This document shows, piece after piece, positions 25,631-33,929 of a stretch of 64,000 bases of DNA. The stretch is from positions 62,001 to 126,000 of the forward strand of contig NZ_JAPCKI010000002.1 of assembly GCF_028680575.1 (NCBI RefSeq), read 5' to 3'. The notes under the pieces were generated by a model. It searched no databases. It was not told where the DNA came from and worked only from the letters and a program-made list of their open reading frames with translations. Positions within the stretch are counted from its first letter, which is position 1; the number at the start of each line of letters is the position of its first letter. Origin of the DNA: Acidovorax benzenivorans (GTDB lineage Bacteria; Pseudomonadota; Gammaproteobacteria; Burkholderiales; Burkholderiaceae_C). Position numbers and translations under genes: made by a program.

Positions 25631-26961
25631 CCACCTCTCGGCCCACCATTCCCCTGCGCGTGGCATCCGGCAAACCCTCTGCCGAGGCGCTCGCACAGAT
25701 GGACAGGCACTGGCGCTGGCGCTATGTGATGCTGGCCCCCCATCGGTTGGGCTTTCTGCTCGCCATGGTGGTGTTGGTGACCTCTGGGGTGTGGTGGGCG
25801 CTGGTGCAGGTGGATCGGTCCACCCAATGGTGGGGGTTGCCTGGCGCGTTGCCGCCCACGCTGGTGCACTCCGCCGTGATGGTGTTCGGATTCATCCCGC
25901 TGTTCTTTTCGGGTTTTCTCTTTACGGCGGGCCCCAAGTGGCTGGGCGTGGAGCCTCTGCCTGTCAATGCGCTGCGTTTTCCCTTGCTCGCGCAGGCTGC
26001 GGGCTGGTTGCTGTGGCTGGCAGGGGCCCATTGGCATTCCGCTCTGGCGCTGGCGGGGCTCGCGCTGGCCTGCAGCGGCCTGGTGTGGATGACTGCACAG
26101 TTTTGGGGCCGTGTGCGGCTGAGCCAGGCGCAAGACCAGCTTCATGCGCGCGTGATTGCCAGCGCCTGCCTGCTCGGCAGCGCCAGCGTGGTGGGGCTGT
26201 GGCTCAGCCTGGTGTTGGGCGCCCCCGCAGTGGCAAGGGCCTGGGTGTTCACGGGTCTCTGGGGGTTTGTGGTCGTGGTGTATGTCACGGTGGCACACCG
26301 CATGATTCCCTTTTTCACCTCCAGCGCCATGCCCATGGTGCAGGCGTGGCGCCCTTTCTGGGTGCTTTGGCTCATGCTGGCGGCGGCGCTGCTGCAGGTG
26401 CTGGCCGTGTGGCTCGAATGGGCCGGTGTATCCGCCAGTGCAGCGGGGCCCGCCTGGGGACTGGTGCATGGCTCGCTGCAGTTGGTGGTGGGGGGCGTGC
26501 TGGTCTGGCTGGCCTGTGTGTGGGGGTTGGTGCAGAGTCTCAAAAACAAGCTGTTGGCCATGCTGCACATTGGCTTTTTGTGGCTGGGAGTGTCCTTCTT
26601 GCTCGGTGGTGTGTCCGCGTGGCTGGCCTGGGGGATGGGCGTTGGCGGCCTGGGCTTGGGGGCCCTGCACGCGCTCACCATGGGGTGCCTGGCGTCGTTG
26701 ATGCTGGCCATGGTCACGCGGGTGTCCTGCGGGCACAGCGGGCGGGCGCTGGTGGCTGACCGCATGGCGTGGTCGCTGTTCTGGTTGCTGCAAGCCGCGA
26801 CTGTGCTGCGCATTGTGGCTGCGGTGCCGGGTATCCCCGGCGATGTGTTGCTCTGGTTGCTGCCGTTGGCCGCTGTGCTGTGGGCGGGCACCATGGGGGC
26901 CTGGGGCGTGCGCCTCGGCCGCTGGTATGGTTGCCTGCGGGCCGATGGTCGACCGGGCTGA
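25627..26961 (+). CDS. nnrS: NnrS-family haem-copper membrane protein
   Basis: Polytopic inner-membrane protein of 444 residues with about 12 helices. NnrS proteins are known to bind haem and copper and to lessen nitrosative stress during denitrification. Family blocks include LAPHRLGFLLAM (about 37-48), VHSAVMVFGFIPLFFSGFLFTAGPKWL (about 78-104), TVAHRMIPFFTS and LHALTMGCLASLMLAMVTRVSCGHSGR. Several conserved His residues sit in these helices. The start is a GTG at 25627 overlapping the nrdJ stop as GTGA, so translation is probably coupled; ATG at 25699 is the alternative. Confidence 0.9.
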   Translation: MTTSRPTIPLRVASGKPSAEALAQMDRHWRWRYVMLAPHRLGFLLAMVVLVTSGVWWALVQVDRSTQWWGLPGALPPTLVHSAVMVFGFIPLFFSGFLFTAGPKWLGVEPLPVNALRFPLLAQAAGWLLWLAGAHWHSALALAGLALACSGLVWMTAQFWGRVRLSQAQDQLHARVIASACLLGSASVVGLWLSLVLGAPAVARAWVFTGLWGFVVVVYVTVAHRMIPFFTSSAMPMVQAWRPFWVLWLMLAAALLQVLAVWLEWAGVSASAAGPAWGLVHGSLQLVVGGVLVWLACVWGLVQSLKNKLLAMLHIGFLWLGVSFLLGGVSAWLAWGMGVGGLGLGALHALTMGCLASLMLAMVTRVSCGHSGRALVADRMAWSLFWLLQAATVLRIVAAVPGIPGDVLLWLLPLAAVLWAGTMGAWGVRLGRWYGCLRADGRPG

Positions 26962-26980
26962 GCCTTTTCAAGGACTTGCA

Positions 26981-27658
26981 ATGGCTGTCATCCCTTGGCC
27001 TTTGAGCCACGTATCCAAACCGCCCACCTCCTCTCCGCGCACGCCGGTGGCGGACGATGTGGCGGGCATGGCGGCGGCGCTGATCCAGTCGCGCCAGACC
27101 ATTCTGCCCAAGCGACTGGGCGCCCCGGGGCCCAACGCTGCCGAACTGGCGCAGATCCTCCATGCGGCGGCCCACGCGCCGGACCATGGCCAACTGGTGC
27201 CCTGGCGGTTTGTGCTGGTGCCAGAGGCTTCACGCCCCATGCTGGCTGACGTGTTTGCCCAGGCGCTGCTGGAGCGCGACCCTGAAGCCACCCCCGAGCA
27301 GGCGGAGCAGGCCCGCGAGAAGGCGTACCGGTCTCCCGTGCTGCTGCTGGCGGTGGTGGAGGCAGAGCGGGGCGATGCCGAGATCGACCTGGCCGAGCGC
27401 ATCGTCTCTGCGGGTTGTGCCGTGCAGAACATGCTGCTGATGGCAACTGCGCAGGGTTATGGCTCGGCGCTGACCAGCGGCAAGGCCCTCAAGGCGGCCA
27501 GCCTGCGCGACCTGTTCCAGCTGGCGGCCTCCGAGCAGGCCTTGTGTTTCATCAGCATCGGCACCGTACAGTCGCGCAAGGCGGCGCGCGCTCGTCCTGC
27601 GGCGGGTGCCTATGTGAGTACGCTGGATGCCAAACGAGGCATAGTGCCTGGGTTCTGA
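26981..27658 (+). CDS. Nitroreductase family protein, YdjA-like
   Basis: FMN-dependent NAD(P)H oxidoreductase of 225 residues. The order IQSRQTILPKRLG, AAAHAPDHGQLVPWRF, SAGCAVQNMLLMATAQGYGSAL and FISIGTVQ matches YdjA-type minimal nitroreductases. ATG at 26981 follows CAAGGACTTGCA and lies 19 bases after the nnrS stop. Physiological substrate is unknown; its company (NnrS, hemerythrin) suggests a reductive detoxification role, which is inference. Confidence 0.88.
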   Translation: MAVIPWPLSHVSKPPTSSPRTPVADDVAGMAAALIQSRQTILPKRLGAPGPNAAELAQILHAAAHAPDHGQLVPWRFVLVPEASRPMLADVFAQALLERDPEATPEQAEQAREKAYRSPVLLLAVVEAERGDAEIDLAERIVSAGCAVQNMLLMATAQGYGSALTSGKALKAASLRDLFQLAASEQALCFISIGTVQSRKAARARPAAGAYVSTLDAKRGIVPGF

Positions 27659-27692
27659 CATCCCGCCCATTTTTTGTTTGCGAGACTTCTTC

Positions 27693-28106
27693 ATGGATAT
27701 TTCCAGTTTTGACGACCTGTTGCAGGCTGCCCGCATGCAGCCGGAGCCGCAGCGCCTGCTGTTTGTCTTTGCGGCTGTAGAGCTGCCCGATGACGCCACC
27801 CCCGCTCAGCGCGCACGCTTTGAAGCCGGGCAGGGCGGTGCGCTGGTGCCGCTGATGTGTGTGGACAAGACGCCGCAGGAACTTGCTTCGTTCGACGCGC
27901 TGGTGGACGAGGCCCGCCAGTTCACGGCCCCTGGCCACGACTGGGCCATCGTGTTTGCGGCGGCCATGTCCGGCACGCTGAACAAGGCCCCCACCAGCGC
28001 CGATGCCGAGGCGCCTTTGCAGCGCATGGTGGACGCCATCAAGGGCGGTGCGCACGGCGCGTTCATCCCGTTCGACCGCCAGGGCCAGCCCGTGCGGTTT
28101 GGGTGA
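27693..28106 (+). CDS. Conserved hypothetical protein of the nitrosative-stress cluster
   Basis: I do not recognise a domain in this 137-residue, cytoplasmic-looking protein. It has no signal peptide, membrane helix or metal-binding cluster. Visible stretches are FDDLLQAARMQPEPQRLLFVF, ALVPLMCVDKTPQEL, HDWAIVFAAAMSG and GAHGAFIPFDRQGQPVRFG. The mix of short beta strands and helices suggests a single alpha/beta domain. It begins 34 bases after the nitroreductase stop and ends 8 bases before the hemerythrin-like gene, so all three are probably one transcript. I vaguely recall homologues in Burkholderiales carrying a ribonucleotide-reductase name, but no such motif is present. Confidence 0.8.
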   Translation: MDISSFDDLLQAARMQPEPQRLLFVFAAVELPDDATPAQRARFEAGQGGALVPLMCVDKTPQELASFDALVDEARQFTAPGHDWAIVFAAAMSGTLNKAPTSADAEAPLQRMVDAIKGGAHGAFIPFDRQGQPVRFG

Positions 28107-28114
28107 GGCGGGCC

Positions 28115-28708
28115 ATGGCCTCTGCCCCCGCATCTGCACCGGTATCGGCGCCCGCCCCGGTCAGTGCCGCTCCACGCCATCTCCCGGGCTTCAGTGCGCC
28201 CGCTGTGGGTTTCGAGCAGCCCTTTGCCATGCTGGAAGCCTGCCACGAGCGCGTGCAGCGCACGCTGGGTTTGCTAGGCCGCTTGCGCGCCCATGTGCAG
28301 GCGCACGGGGCGGACAACGATGCCCGCCAGGCCGCACGCGATGTGCTGCGCTACTTCGACGTTGCGGCGCCGCTGCACCATCAGGACGAAGAACTGCATG
28401 TGTTCCCGCTGCTGCTTGCCGAGGCCACGCCCGAGGTCCGGGCGCTGGTCTTGCGCCTGCAACAAGACCACGTGGCCATGACGGCTGACTGGGCGGCAGC
28501 CCGGGTTGGCCTGCAGGCGCTGGTGGACGGAGGCGCCACGGGCTTCACGCCCCAGGACGAAGCGGCGTTTGACCGTTTTGCTGGGCGGTACGGCGCCCAC
28601 ATCGCAGCCGAAGAAGGCGCGGCCTACCCCGCCGCCGCTGCTTTACTGTCACCCGCCTCCCTCGCCACGATGGGGCGGGAGATGGCCGCCCGGCGTGGCG
28701 CTGTCTGA
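28115..28708 (+). CDS. Hemerythrin-like (HHE) domain protein
   Basis: Di-iron four-helix-bundle protein of 197 residues. After a low-complexity Ala/Pro-rich leader (1-25) come the ligand-type positions: HERVQR, HHQDEELHVFP, QQDHVAM and HIAAEEGAAYP. This pattern resembles cytoplasmic HHE proteins used in oxygen, NO or iron-sulfur repair contexts (YtfE-like), though it lacks YtfE's N-terminal ScdA domain. It is the last gene of the co-directional run that starts with narX, and a dispersed repeat starts one base after the stop codon. A role in reactive-nitrogen defence is inferred from context. Confidence 0.85.
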   Translation: MASAPASAPVSAPAPVSAAPRHLPGFSAPAVGFEQPFAMLEACHERVQRTLGLLGRLRAHVQAHGADNDARQAARDVLRYFDVAAPLHHQDEELHVFPLLLAEATPEVRALVLRLQQDHVAMTADWAAARVGLQALVDGGATGFTPQDEAAFDRFAGRYGAHIAAEEGAAYPAAAALLSPASLATMGREMAARRGAV

Positions 28709-28709
28709 T

Positions 28710-28770
28710 GCTATTAAAAATATAGCTGACGGCGCATATTCGACGGGCGCAATAGGCTGATATGGCTGAA
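28710..28770 (+). repeat. Dispersed palindromic element, copy 4
   Basis: Begins GCTATTAAAAATATAGC, continues GGCGCATATTCGACGGGCGC and ends with AATAGGCTGATATGGCTG. It begins one base after the hemerythrin-like stop, where it could shape the 3' end of that transcript. Confidence 0.75.
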
Positions 28771-28968
28771 ATTCCGGCGATTGCTGCCCGGCAGAGACCT
28801 GACGCGCCCTGAAACGCCAGTGGGCGCCTTGTGCAGTGTGGCCGTTGCCCGGTGGCGATGCCTGCCGTTCCGTGTGGGCAGTGCCGCTGTGGCTGCAGGG
28901 GACGTTGCTCGCGCGATACTGCGGTGTTGCCCGCGCTGCTGGCGCGGCCTGTTTGTTCTCTGTTTCGT

Positions 28969-30051
28969 ATGCGCCCCCTCTTTGTTGTTCGCACCCTGGC
29001 CACCCTTGCCCTGGCGTGGGCCGCTGCCGCTGCCTGTGTAGCCCTGCAGACCCCGCTGCCCTGGATGATCGGCCCGTTGCTGGCCACCTCCGTCGTGTCG
29101 ATGGCTGGCGGGCCCACCGAAAGTTGGGGGCCGTTGCGCAATGCCGGGCAATGGACCATTGGCGCTGCACTGGGCCTGTATTTCACGCCCCAGGTGGTCG
29201 CGCTGATCGGTGGCCTGTGGTGGGCCATTGTGCTGGGCATTGTGTGGGCGCTGTTCCTGGGCTGGCTGTTTGGTGCGTGGTTGTACCGGGTGCACGCGCC
29301 ACGCATGCATGGCGTGCCCGCCTCCATGCTGCGCGCCACCAGCTACTTTGCCGGTGCGATAGGTGCGGCGTCCGAGATGACCTTGTTGTCCGAGCGCGAA
29401 AACGCGCGCACCGATCTGGTGGCCGCCAGCCACAGCCTGCGGCTGCTGATCGTTACGGTGACCATTCCGTTCGCGCTGCAGTTCAGCGGCCTGCACGGCC
29501 TCGATATCCTGCCGCCCACGCTGCGGGTGGTGAACTGGTCGGGGCTGGCGCTGATGGCGCTGCTGACCGGTACAGGGGCGCTGCTGATGGACCGGCTGGG
29601 CCGCGCCAACCCCTGGTTCATGGGGGCGATGCTGGTGTCCATGGGCCTGACCATGGCGGGCCAGAGCCTGTCGGCAGTGCCCCAGGGCATGGTCAATGCG
29701 GCCCAGTTGGTGATCGGGGTGAGCCTGGGCGTGCGGTTTCGCGCGGAGTTTTTGCACACTGCGCCGCGCTGGCTGGCGTCAGTGGCGCTGGGCACCGTGG
29801 TGCTGATGGGCGTGTGCGCGCTGTTCGCAGGCGCCTTGGCCTGGGCCACGGGGCTGCCCTGGGTCACCTTGCTGCTGGGCACTTCGCCCGGCGGCATCAC
29901 CGAGATGGCCATCACGGCCAAAGTGCTGCAGCTGGGGGTGCCGGTGGTGACGGCGTTTCAGGTGTGTCGACTGATTGCGGTGCTGATGCTGGTGGACCCG
30001 CTGTACCGGCGCATTTACCCGCCCGACGTAGATCAGGGCTCGGTGGGCTGA
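28969..30051 (+). CDS. AbrB-family (AbrB duplication) membrane transporter
   Basis: Inner-membrane protein of 360 residues with about ten helices in two repeated halves. Each half has the family signature: PWMIGPLLATSVVSMAGG near the start and PWFMGAMLVSMGLTMAG after the middle, with GTSPGGITEMAITAKVLQLG near the C-terminus. Such proteins are often labelled putative ammonia monooxygenase, a label I would not use. Function is unknown (regulator- or transport-type). ATG at 28969 is chosen because it opens into the first helix; the frame is open upstream through non-coding-looking sequence. Confidence 0.85.
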   Translation: MRPLFVVRTLATLALAWAAAAACVALQTPLPWMIGPLLATSVVSMAGGPTESWGPLRNAGQWTIGAALGLYFTPQVVALIGGLWWAIVLGIVWALFLGWLFGAWLYRVHAPRMHGVPASMLRATSYFAGAIGAASEMTLLSERENARTDLVAASHSLRLLIVTVTIPFALQFSGLHGLDILPPTLRVVNWSGLALMALLTGTGALLMDRLGRANPWFMGAMLVSMGLTMAGQSLSAVPQGMVNAAQLVIGVSLGVRFRAEFLHTAPRWLASVALGTVVLMGVCALFAGALAWATGLPWVTLLLGTSPGGITEMAITAKVLQLGVPVVTAFQVCRLIAVLMLVDPLYRRIYPPDVDQGSVG

Positions 30052-30079
30052 GCCACCAGGGCCGCGCTATCCCCGTGTG

Positions 30080-30379
30080 TCAGTGCACCACGACAGGGTT
30101 TTGCGCCAGCCCCGCGTAGCGGTCCAGTGCGTCTTCCACTTCTTCCTGGGTCGGCGTGTCGCGCTGCCAGGCCAGGATCTGCTCCTGGAACATCTCGGCC
30201 CAGGAACCGTCCAGGTACACCTCTTTGCCAGAGCGCTTGTCCACGATTTCAAAGCCGTGGCGCGCAAGCTGGGGGATGGCGGGGGCGGTGTCGTTGAGCA
30301 CTTGGGCGCTCTTTTTCTCCACGGCGTCGGGCAGCATGTGGACCACCACGAAGGATTCTGAGTCGTAGAGCATGTGCAT
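30080..30379 (-). CDS. DUF3567 (BTH_I0359-family) protein
   Basis: Small protein of 99 residues with the layout of the Burkholderiales DUF3567 family: MHMLYDSESFVVVH at the start, GFEIVDKRSGKEVYLDGSWAEMF in the middle, and a helical end with PTQEEVEDALDRY. ATG at 30379 follows AAGGGGAACACG on the coding strand; MHM gives a second possible start two codons later. No function is known. It is convergent with the AbrB-type gene. Confidence 0.85.
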   Translation of the reverse strand: MHMLYDSESFVVVHMLPDAVEKKSAQVLNDTAPAIPQLARHGFEIVDKRSGKEVYLDGSWAEMFQEQILAWQRDTPTQEEVEDALDRYAGLAQNPVVVH

Positions 30380-30578
30380 CGTGTTCCCCTTGTCGATATA
30401 AATGTCAGATGACAGCGGGTACGCAGAGTTCAAGGGGCCCGGGTAAAGCCCGTGGCTTTTGTCCCCCTGCTGCGTTGCAGTATTTCATGAAAAACGGAGC
30501 ACGCCGGGTTCGTGGGGCTTTTTTGCCCGGATGGCGTTTGGGCGCAACACTCCGTGCGGCGCAAGAGGGGGCAAGTGC

Positions 30579-31751
30579 TCAGGGTGGGGCGCTGGCTCGC
30601 AGCTGCAGGTCGGCAAAATCCCCGTTGGCCTGGGTGAGCTTGATGCGCACCGGTAGGTAGCCCAGCCCTGGAGCCACCCAGAGTTCGGCCTTCTGGTCGT
30701 AGTCCTTGCGGGGCAGGCGCAGCAGCTTGAGTGCGGGCGTGGGCCCGGCGGGCAGGTCCAGGGTTTCGGGGCCTTCTACGGTGAAGGTCCAGCGGTCGGC
30801 GCTGCGGGCGCTCACGGTGGTCAGCGTGATCTGGGTGCCTGGCGCAAAGCGGCCTGGGTCTGCGGCGAGCATGGCGCCCAGCTGGATGAAGAGGCTCAGG
30901 CGGTCCTGCACGCCAGGGCCTGCTGCTGCCTCGGGCGTATTGGCGCTGAAGGTGACGCGGCCCTTGGCGTAGTCGAAATGAGCGGCCTGCTCGCTGCGGG
31001 ATTTGTCGGAGAACTTTTCGGGCAGCAGACCTTGGGCCGTGACCGTGCCCACGCTGCGCTGTGTGCGGGTGCCTACCAGGAAAGCGCTGATCTCCTGGCG
31101 TGCCTCGTAGCGATTGCCATCGTGCTGCCACAGCAGTTCGGCACGGGCGCTGTAGGCAAACTTTTTGGCCTGGCCGCTCACATCGAACGCGAGCCGCGTG
31201 GGGCTGGGGATGCGCACGGGCGGTGGTGTGGTGCTGGCGCTGCGGCCGGTGCCCCCGGGGGGGCTGATGTCCACGCCCGAGCCTGGTGGGGTGTCTTCGA
31301 CCGGTGGCGCCGGTGGCGCAGCGGAGGCCGGGGCGTCGGGTGCGGCGGCGGGGGTGGCTTGCGATGCGACCGGGAAGGCATCGGTGTCCTGCACGTCCGA
31401 GGCGGCACTTGCCACGGTGGATACGACACCAGCATCGGCAGGGGGGCTGGACTCGGCAACGGGGCCGGCCGCAGGCTGGGGGGGGGAGGCGTCAGTGGCG
31501 GGTGGATTCGGTGGGCGCTTGGGTGCTGCCACCTTTTTGCGGGCTGGCGGCAGGGGGGCTGTGGCTGTGGCGGGCAACGCGATCGGGGCGGCGTTTGCCG
31601 GTGGTGGGGGCGTCGCCGCAATGCTGCGCGTGCTGAATACACGGTGGGTCGGTTGTGCAGGGCTGTCCCACGCCAAGGGCACGCCACTGAGCACCAGCCA
31701 GTGCAGGGCCAGCACCAGGGCCGTGATGAGAACCAACGCGCGCCGTGGCAT
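30579..31751 (-). CDS. DUF3108 protein with N-terminal anchor and Pro/Ala-rich spacer
   Basis: Protein of 390 residues. A membrane helix at about 6-26 is followed by about 130 residues very rich in Pro, Ala and Ser, with PPPPANAAP, PPARKKVAAPKRPPNPP and PPAPPVEDTPPG. The last 210 residues form a beta-rich DUF3108 domain (LAFDVSGQAKKFAYSARAELLW, AKGRVTFSANTPEAA, ELWVAPGLGYLPVRIKL). The layout (anchor, periplasm-spanning spacer, folded end) resembles TonB, but no TonB C-terminal domain is present. ATG at 31751 opens directly into the anchor. It lies 36 bases downstream of the IclR stop on the same strand. Function unknown, probably envelope-related. Confidence 0.82.
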   Translation of the reverse strand: MPRRALVLITALVLALHWLVLSGVPLAWDSPAQPTHRVFSTRSIAATPPPPANAAPIALPATATAPLPPARKKVAAPKRPPNPPATDASPPQPAAGPVAESSPPADAGVVSTVASAASDVQDTDAFPVASQATPAAAPDAPASAAPPAPPVEDTPPGSGVDISPPGGTGRSASTTPPPVRIPSPTRLAFDVSGQAKKFAYSARAELLWQHDGNRYEARQEISAFLVGTRTQRSVGTVTAQGLLPEKFSDKSRSEQAAHFDYAKGRVTFSANTPEAAAGPGVQDRLSLFIQLGAMLAADPGRFAPGTQITLTTVSARSADRWTFTVEGPETLDLPAGPTPALKLLRLPRKDYDQKAELWVAPGLGYLPVRIKLTQANGDFADLQLRASAPP

Positions 31752-31786
31752 CTCGTCGCTGCTTGCGTGTGTGGGGTCGGGGGCCG

Positions 31787-32569
31787 TCAGGCGCTGCCCG
31801 CGCCCAGATCGCTGGACAGCTGGGCGGCGGCAGCGCGCAGCGGGGCATCGATGGCGCCATCCCATTCGGGGTCGAACGTGGCGATGGAGCCCAGCGTGGT
31901 GATGCCCAGCTCCAGGTGGCCGTCGGCGTCGAACACCGGCGCGCAGAAGGCGACGATGCCGGGCAGCAGCGTGTCCACCACGCGGGCCGCGCCGCGCGTG
32001 CGCACCTCGGCCAGCAGAGTGTTCACCTCGGCCATGGTCGCGGGAAGGTCGGTACGGCGCATCTTGACGGCGCGGGCCAGTTCCTCTTTCAGCAGCGGCG
32101 CCACCACCTCGGGCGACATGAAGGCCGCAAAACACCGGCCGGTGGCCGACGACAGCAACGGCATCACGTCACCCAGGCGCAGGTTGGCGGTGACGGCCTG
32201 GGGCGACTCCTCCCAGTGCACGATGGTGGCGCCGTGGTTGCCCCACACCGCCAGCGCGAGCGTATGGCCGATGGTTTCCATCAGCGCGGGCATGCGTTCA
32301 CGGGCCAGGCGCACGCCATCGAGCCGCGTCAGCGACGCTAGGCCCAGCTTGAGTGCGGCGGGGCCGAGGTCGTAGCGTGCGGTGCGTGGGTCTTGCGTGA
32401 CCAGGCCCAGGCGCTGAAAGCTCACCAGATACCGGTGCGCCTTGGCTGCGCTCATGCCCGCCGAGGCGGCCACATCCTTGAGCATCAGCGGTCCGCGCGA
32501 GCGCGTCAGCCCCTCCAGCAGGGCAAAACCCACCTCGACCGACTGAATTCCTGCACGTTCTTTGTCCAT
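31787..32569 (-). CDS. IclR-family transcriptional regulator
   Basis: DNA-binding regulator of 260 residues. N-terminal HTH: IQSVEVGFALLEGLTRSRGP, LMLKDVAASAGMSAAKAHRYLVSFQRLGL. The C-terminal IclR effector domain has ARERMPALMETIGHTLALAVWG, PLLSSATGRCFAAFM and GIVAFCAPVFDADGHL. ATG at 32569; a GTG two codons earlier is possible. It is divergent from the FAH-family hydrolase gene and probably controls it through the shared 103-base gap (dyad at 32611-32634). The DUF3108 gene downstream may be co-transcribed. Confidence 0.92.
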   Translation of the reverse strand: MDKERAGIQSVEVGFALLEGLTRSRGPLMLKDVAASAGMSAAKAHRYLVSFQRLGLVTQDPRTARYDLGPAALKLGLASLTRLDGVRLARERMPALMETIGHTLALAVWGNHGATIVHWEESPQAVTANLRLGDVMPLLSSATGRCFAAFMSPEVVAPLLKEELARAVKMRRTDLPATMAEVNTLLAEVRTRGAARVVDTLLPGIVAFCAPVFDADGHLELGITTLGSIATFDPEWDGAIDAPLRAAAAQLSSDLGAGSA

Positions 32570-32610
32570 GTGCACTAAAATTTGCGAGTTTTGTTTAGTT
32601 AAATCAATTT

Positions 32611-32634
32611 ACCCAAGCGTAATTCGTGTTGGGT
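32611..32634. promoter_or_regulatory. Inverted repeat between the IclR and FAH-hydrolase genes
   Basis: Arms ACCCAA and TTGGGT flank a 12-base core GCGTAATTCGTG with AATT at the centre. Position midway between the divergent starts makes it a candidate IclR operator. The core contains GTAATTCGTG, which recurs at 35471-35480. Confidence 0.4.
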
Positions 32635-32672
32635 GAAGACTTTCAACCCCTTGAGACAAAGGTCCTGCCACC

Positions 32673-33686
32673 ATGAAACTCGCTACCTACAAAGACGGCT
32701 CGCGCGACGGCCAACTGGTTGTCGTCTCCCGCGACCTGGGCACGGCCCATTATGCGACCGGCATTGCCAGCAAGATGCAGCAGGTGCTGGACGACTGGGG
32801 CTTCATTTCGCCCCAGCTGCAGGACCTGTATGACCAGCTCAACAGCGGCCGCGCGCGCCACGCGTTCCCGTTCGACCCGGCCCAGTGCATGGCCCCGCTG
32901 CCACGCGCCTACCAATGGGCTGACGGCTCGGCCTACATCAACCACGTCGAATTGGTGCGAAAAGCACGCAACTCCGAAGTGCCCGAGAGCTTCTACACCG
33001 ACCCTCTGATGTACCAGGGCGGTAGCGATGACTTCATCGGCCCCTGCGACGACGTGGTGGTGCCCAGCGAAGCCATGGGCATCGACTTTGAGGCCGAGAT
33101 CGCGGTAGTGACTGGTGACGTGAAGATGGGCACCAACGCCGACCAGGCGCTGGACGGCATCCGCCTGGTGATGATTGCCAACGATGTGAGCCTGCGCAAC
33201 CTGATCCCGGCCGAGCTGGCCAAGGGCTTCGGCTTCTTCCAATCCAAGCCCGCCACCGCCTTCGGCCCCGTGGCCGTGACGCTGGACGAGCTGGGCGACG
33301 CCTGGGACCACGGCCGCGTGAACCTCACCGTGCAGTCCACCTGGAACGGCCGCAAGGTCGGCATGTGCGACGCCGGCCCTGAGATGACCTTCCACTTTGG
33401 CCAACTGATTGCCCACGTGGCCAAGACGCGCAACCTGCGCGCCGGTTCCATCATCGGCAGCGGCACCGTGAGCAACAAGGGCGTGACCGACGCCAGCGGC
33501 CGCACCGAATGGCCCAAGGGCTACAGCTGCATCGCTGAAAAGCGCTGCATCGAGACGATTCAGGATGGCCAACCCAGCACCGACTTCATGAAGTTTGGCG
33601 ACACCATCCGCATCGAGGTCAAGGGCAAGGACGGTGCGAGCATCTTCGGCGCCATTGACCAAGCCATCGCAGCCCCTGCGGTCTAA
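32673..33686 (+). CDS. Fumarylacetoacetate hydrolase (FAH) family protein
   Basis: Two-part FAH-superfamily enzyme of 337 residues that would cleave a C-C bond in a diketo acid or act as hydratase or decarboxylase in aromatic catabolism. The opening MKLATYKDGSRDGQLVVVS and the catalytic block GIDFEAEIAVVTGDVKMG (metal-binding Glu residues) are typical, with MIANDVSLRNL and FQSKPATAFGPVAVT following. The exact substrate cannot be read from sequence; homologues include fumarylacetoacetases. A divergent IclR gene and a downstream Bug binding protein suggest an inducible catabolic unit for an organic acid. Confidence 0.9.
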   Translation: MKLATYKDGSRDGQLVVVSRDLGTAHYATGIASKMQQVLDDWGFISPQLQDLYDQLNSGRARHAFPFDPAQCMAPLPRAYQWADGSAYINHVELVRKARNSEVPESFYTDPLMYQGGSDDFIGPCDDVVVPSEAMGIDFEAEIAVVTGDVKMGTNADQALDGIRLVMIANDVSLRNLIPAELAKGFGFFQSKPATAFGPVAVTLDELGDAWDHGRVNLTVQSTWNGRKVGMCDAGPEMTFHFGQLIAHVAKTRNLRAGSIIGSGTVSNKGVTDASGRTEWPKGYSCIAEKRCIETIQDGQPSTDFMKFGDTIRIEVKGKDGASIFGAIDQAIAAPAV

Positions 33687-33849
33687 AGCGCCGACAGCTG
33701 ATCGGTTGAATAGCTGAACCGCGCACCCCACACGCGGGTCGTTCCATCCCACCCGTTCGCGCTGGGCTTGTCGACGCCTGGGCGTTGCGGGAGATGGCTC
33801 TCGACGGGCGCAAAGTGTGAGGGCGTAGTCGTCGTTGGGCAAAAAAATA

Positions 33850-33912
33850 CAAGCAAAAACAGGCTCTAGCGCTTATTAGATAAGCGCTAGTAGCTATCAA
33901 TTCAATAGTTAT
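33850..33912 (-). repeat. Dispersed palindromic element, copy 5 (best preserved)
   Basis: Read on the minus strand it gives GCTATTGAATTGATAGCTA, then the perfect stem CTAGCGCTTAT with its complement ATAAGCGCTAG around a 3-base loop (33866-33890), then AGCCTGTTTTTGC. This is the clearest hairpin of the family in the window. It lies 18 bases upstream of the Bug-protein start, in its probable mRNA leader. Confidence 0.9.
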
Positions 33913-33929
33913 CTATCGGAGACAACCCC

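Noticed and set aside
28836-30119. Alternative plus frame of 427 codons over the AbrB-type gene
   Set aside because: Arg/Ala/Gly-rich frame-shifted reading; the frame at 28969-30051 has clear membrane helices and family repeats.
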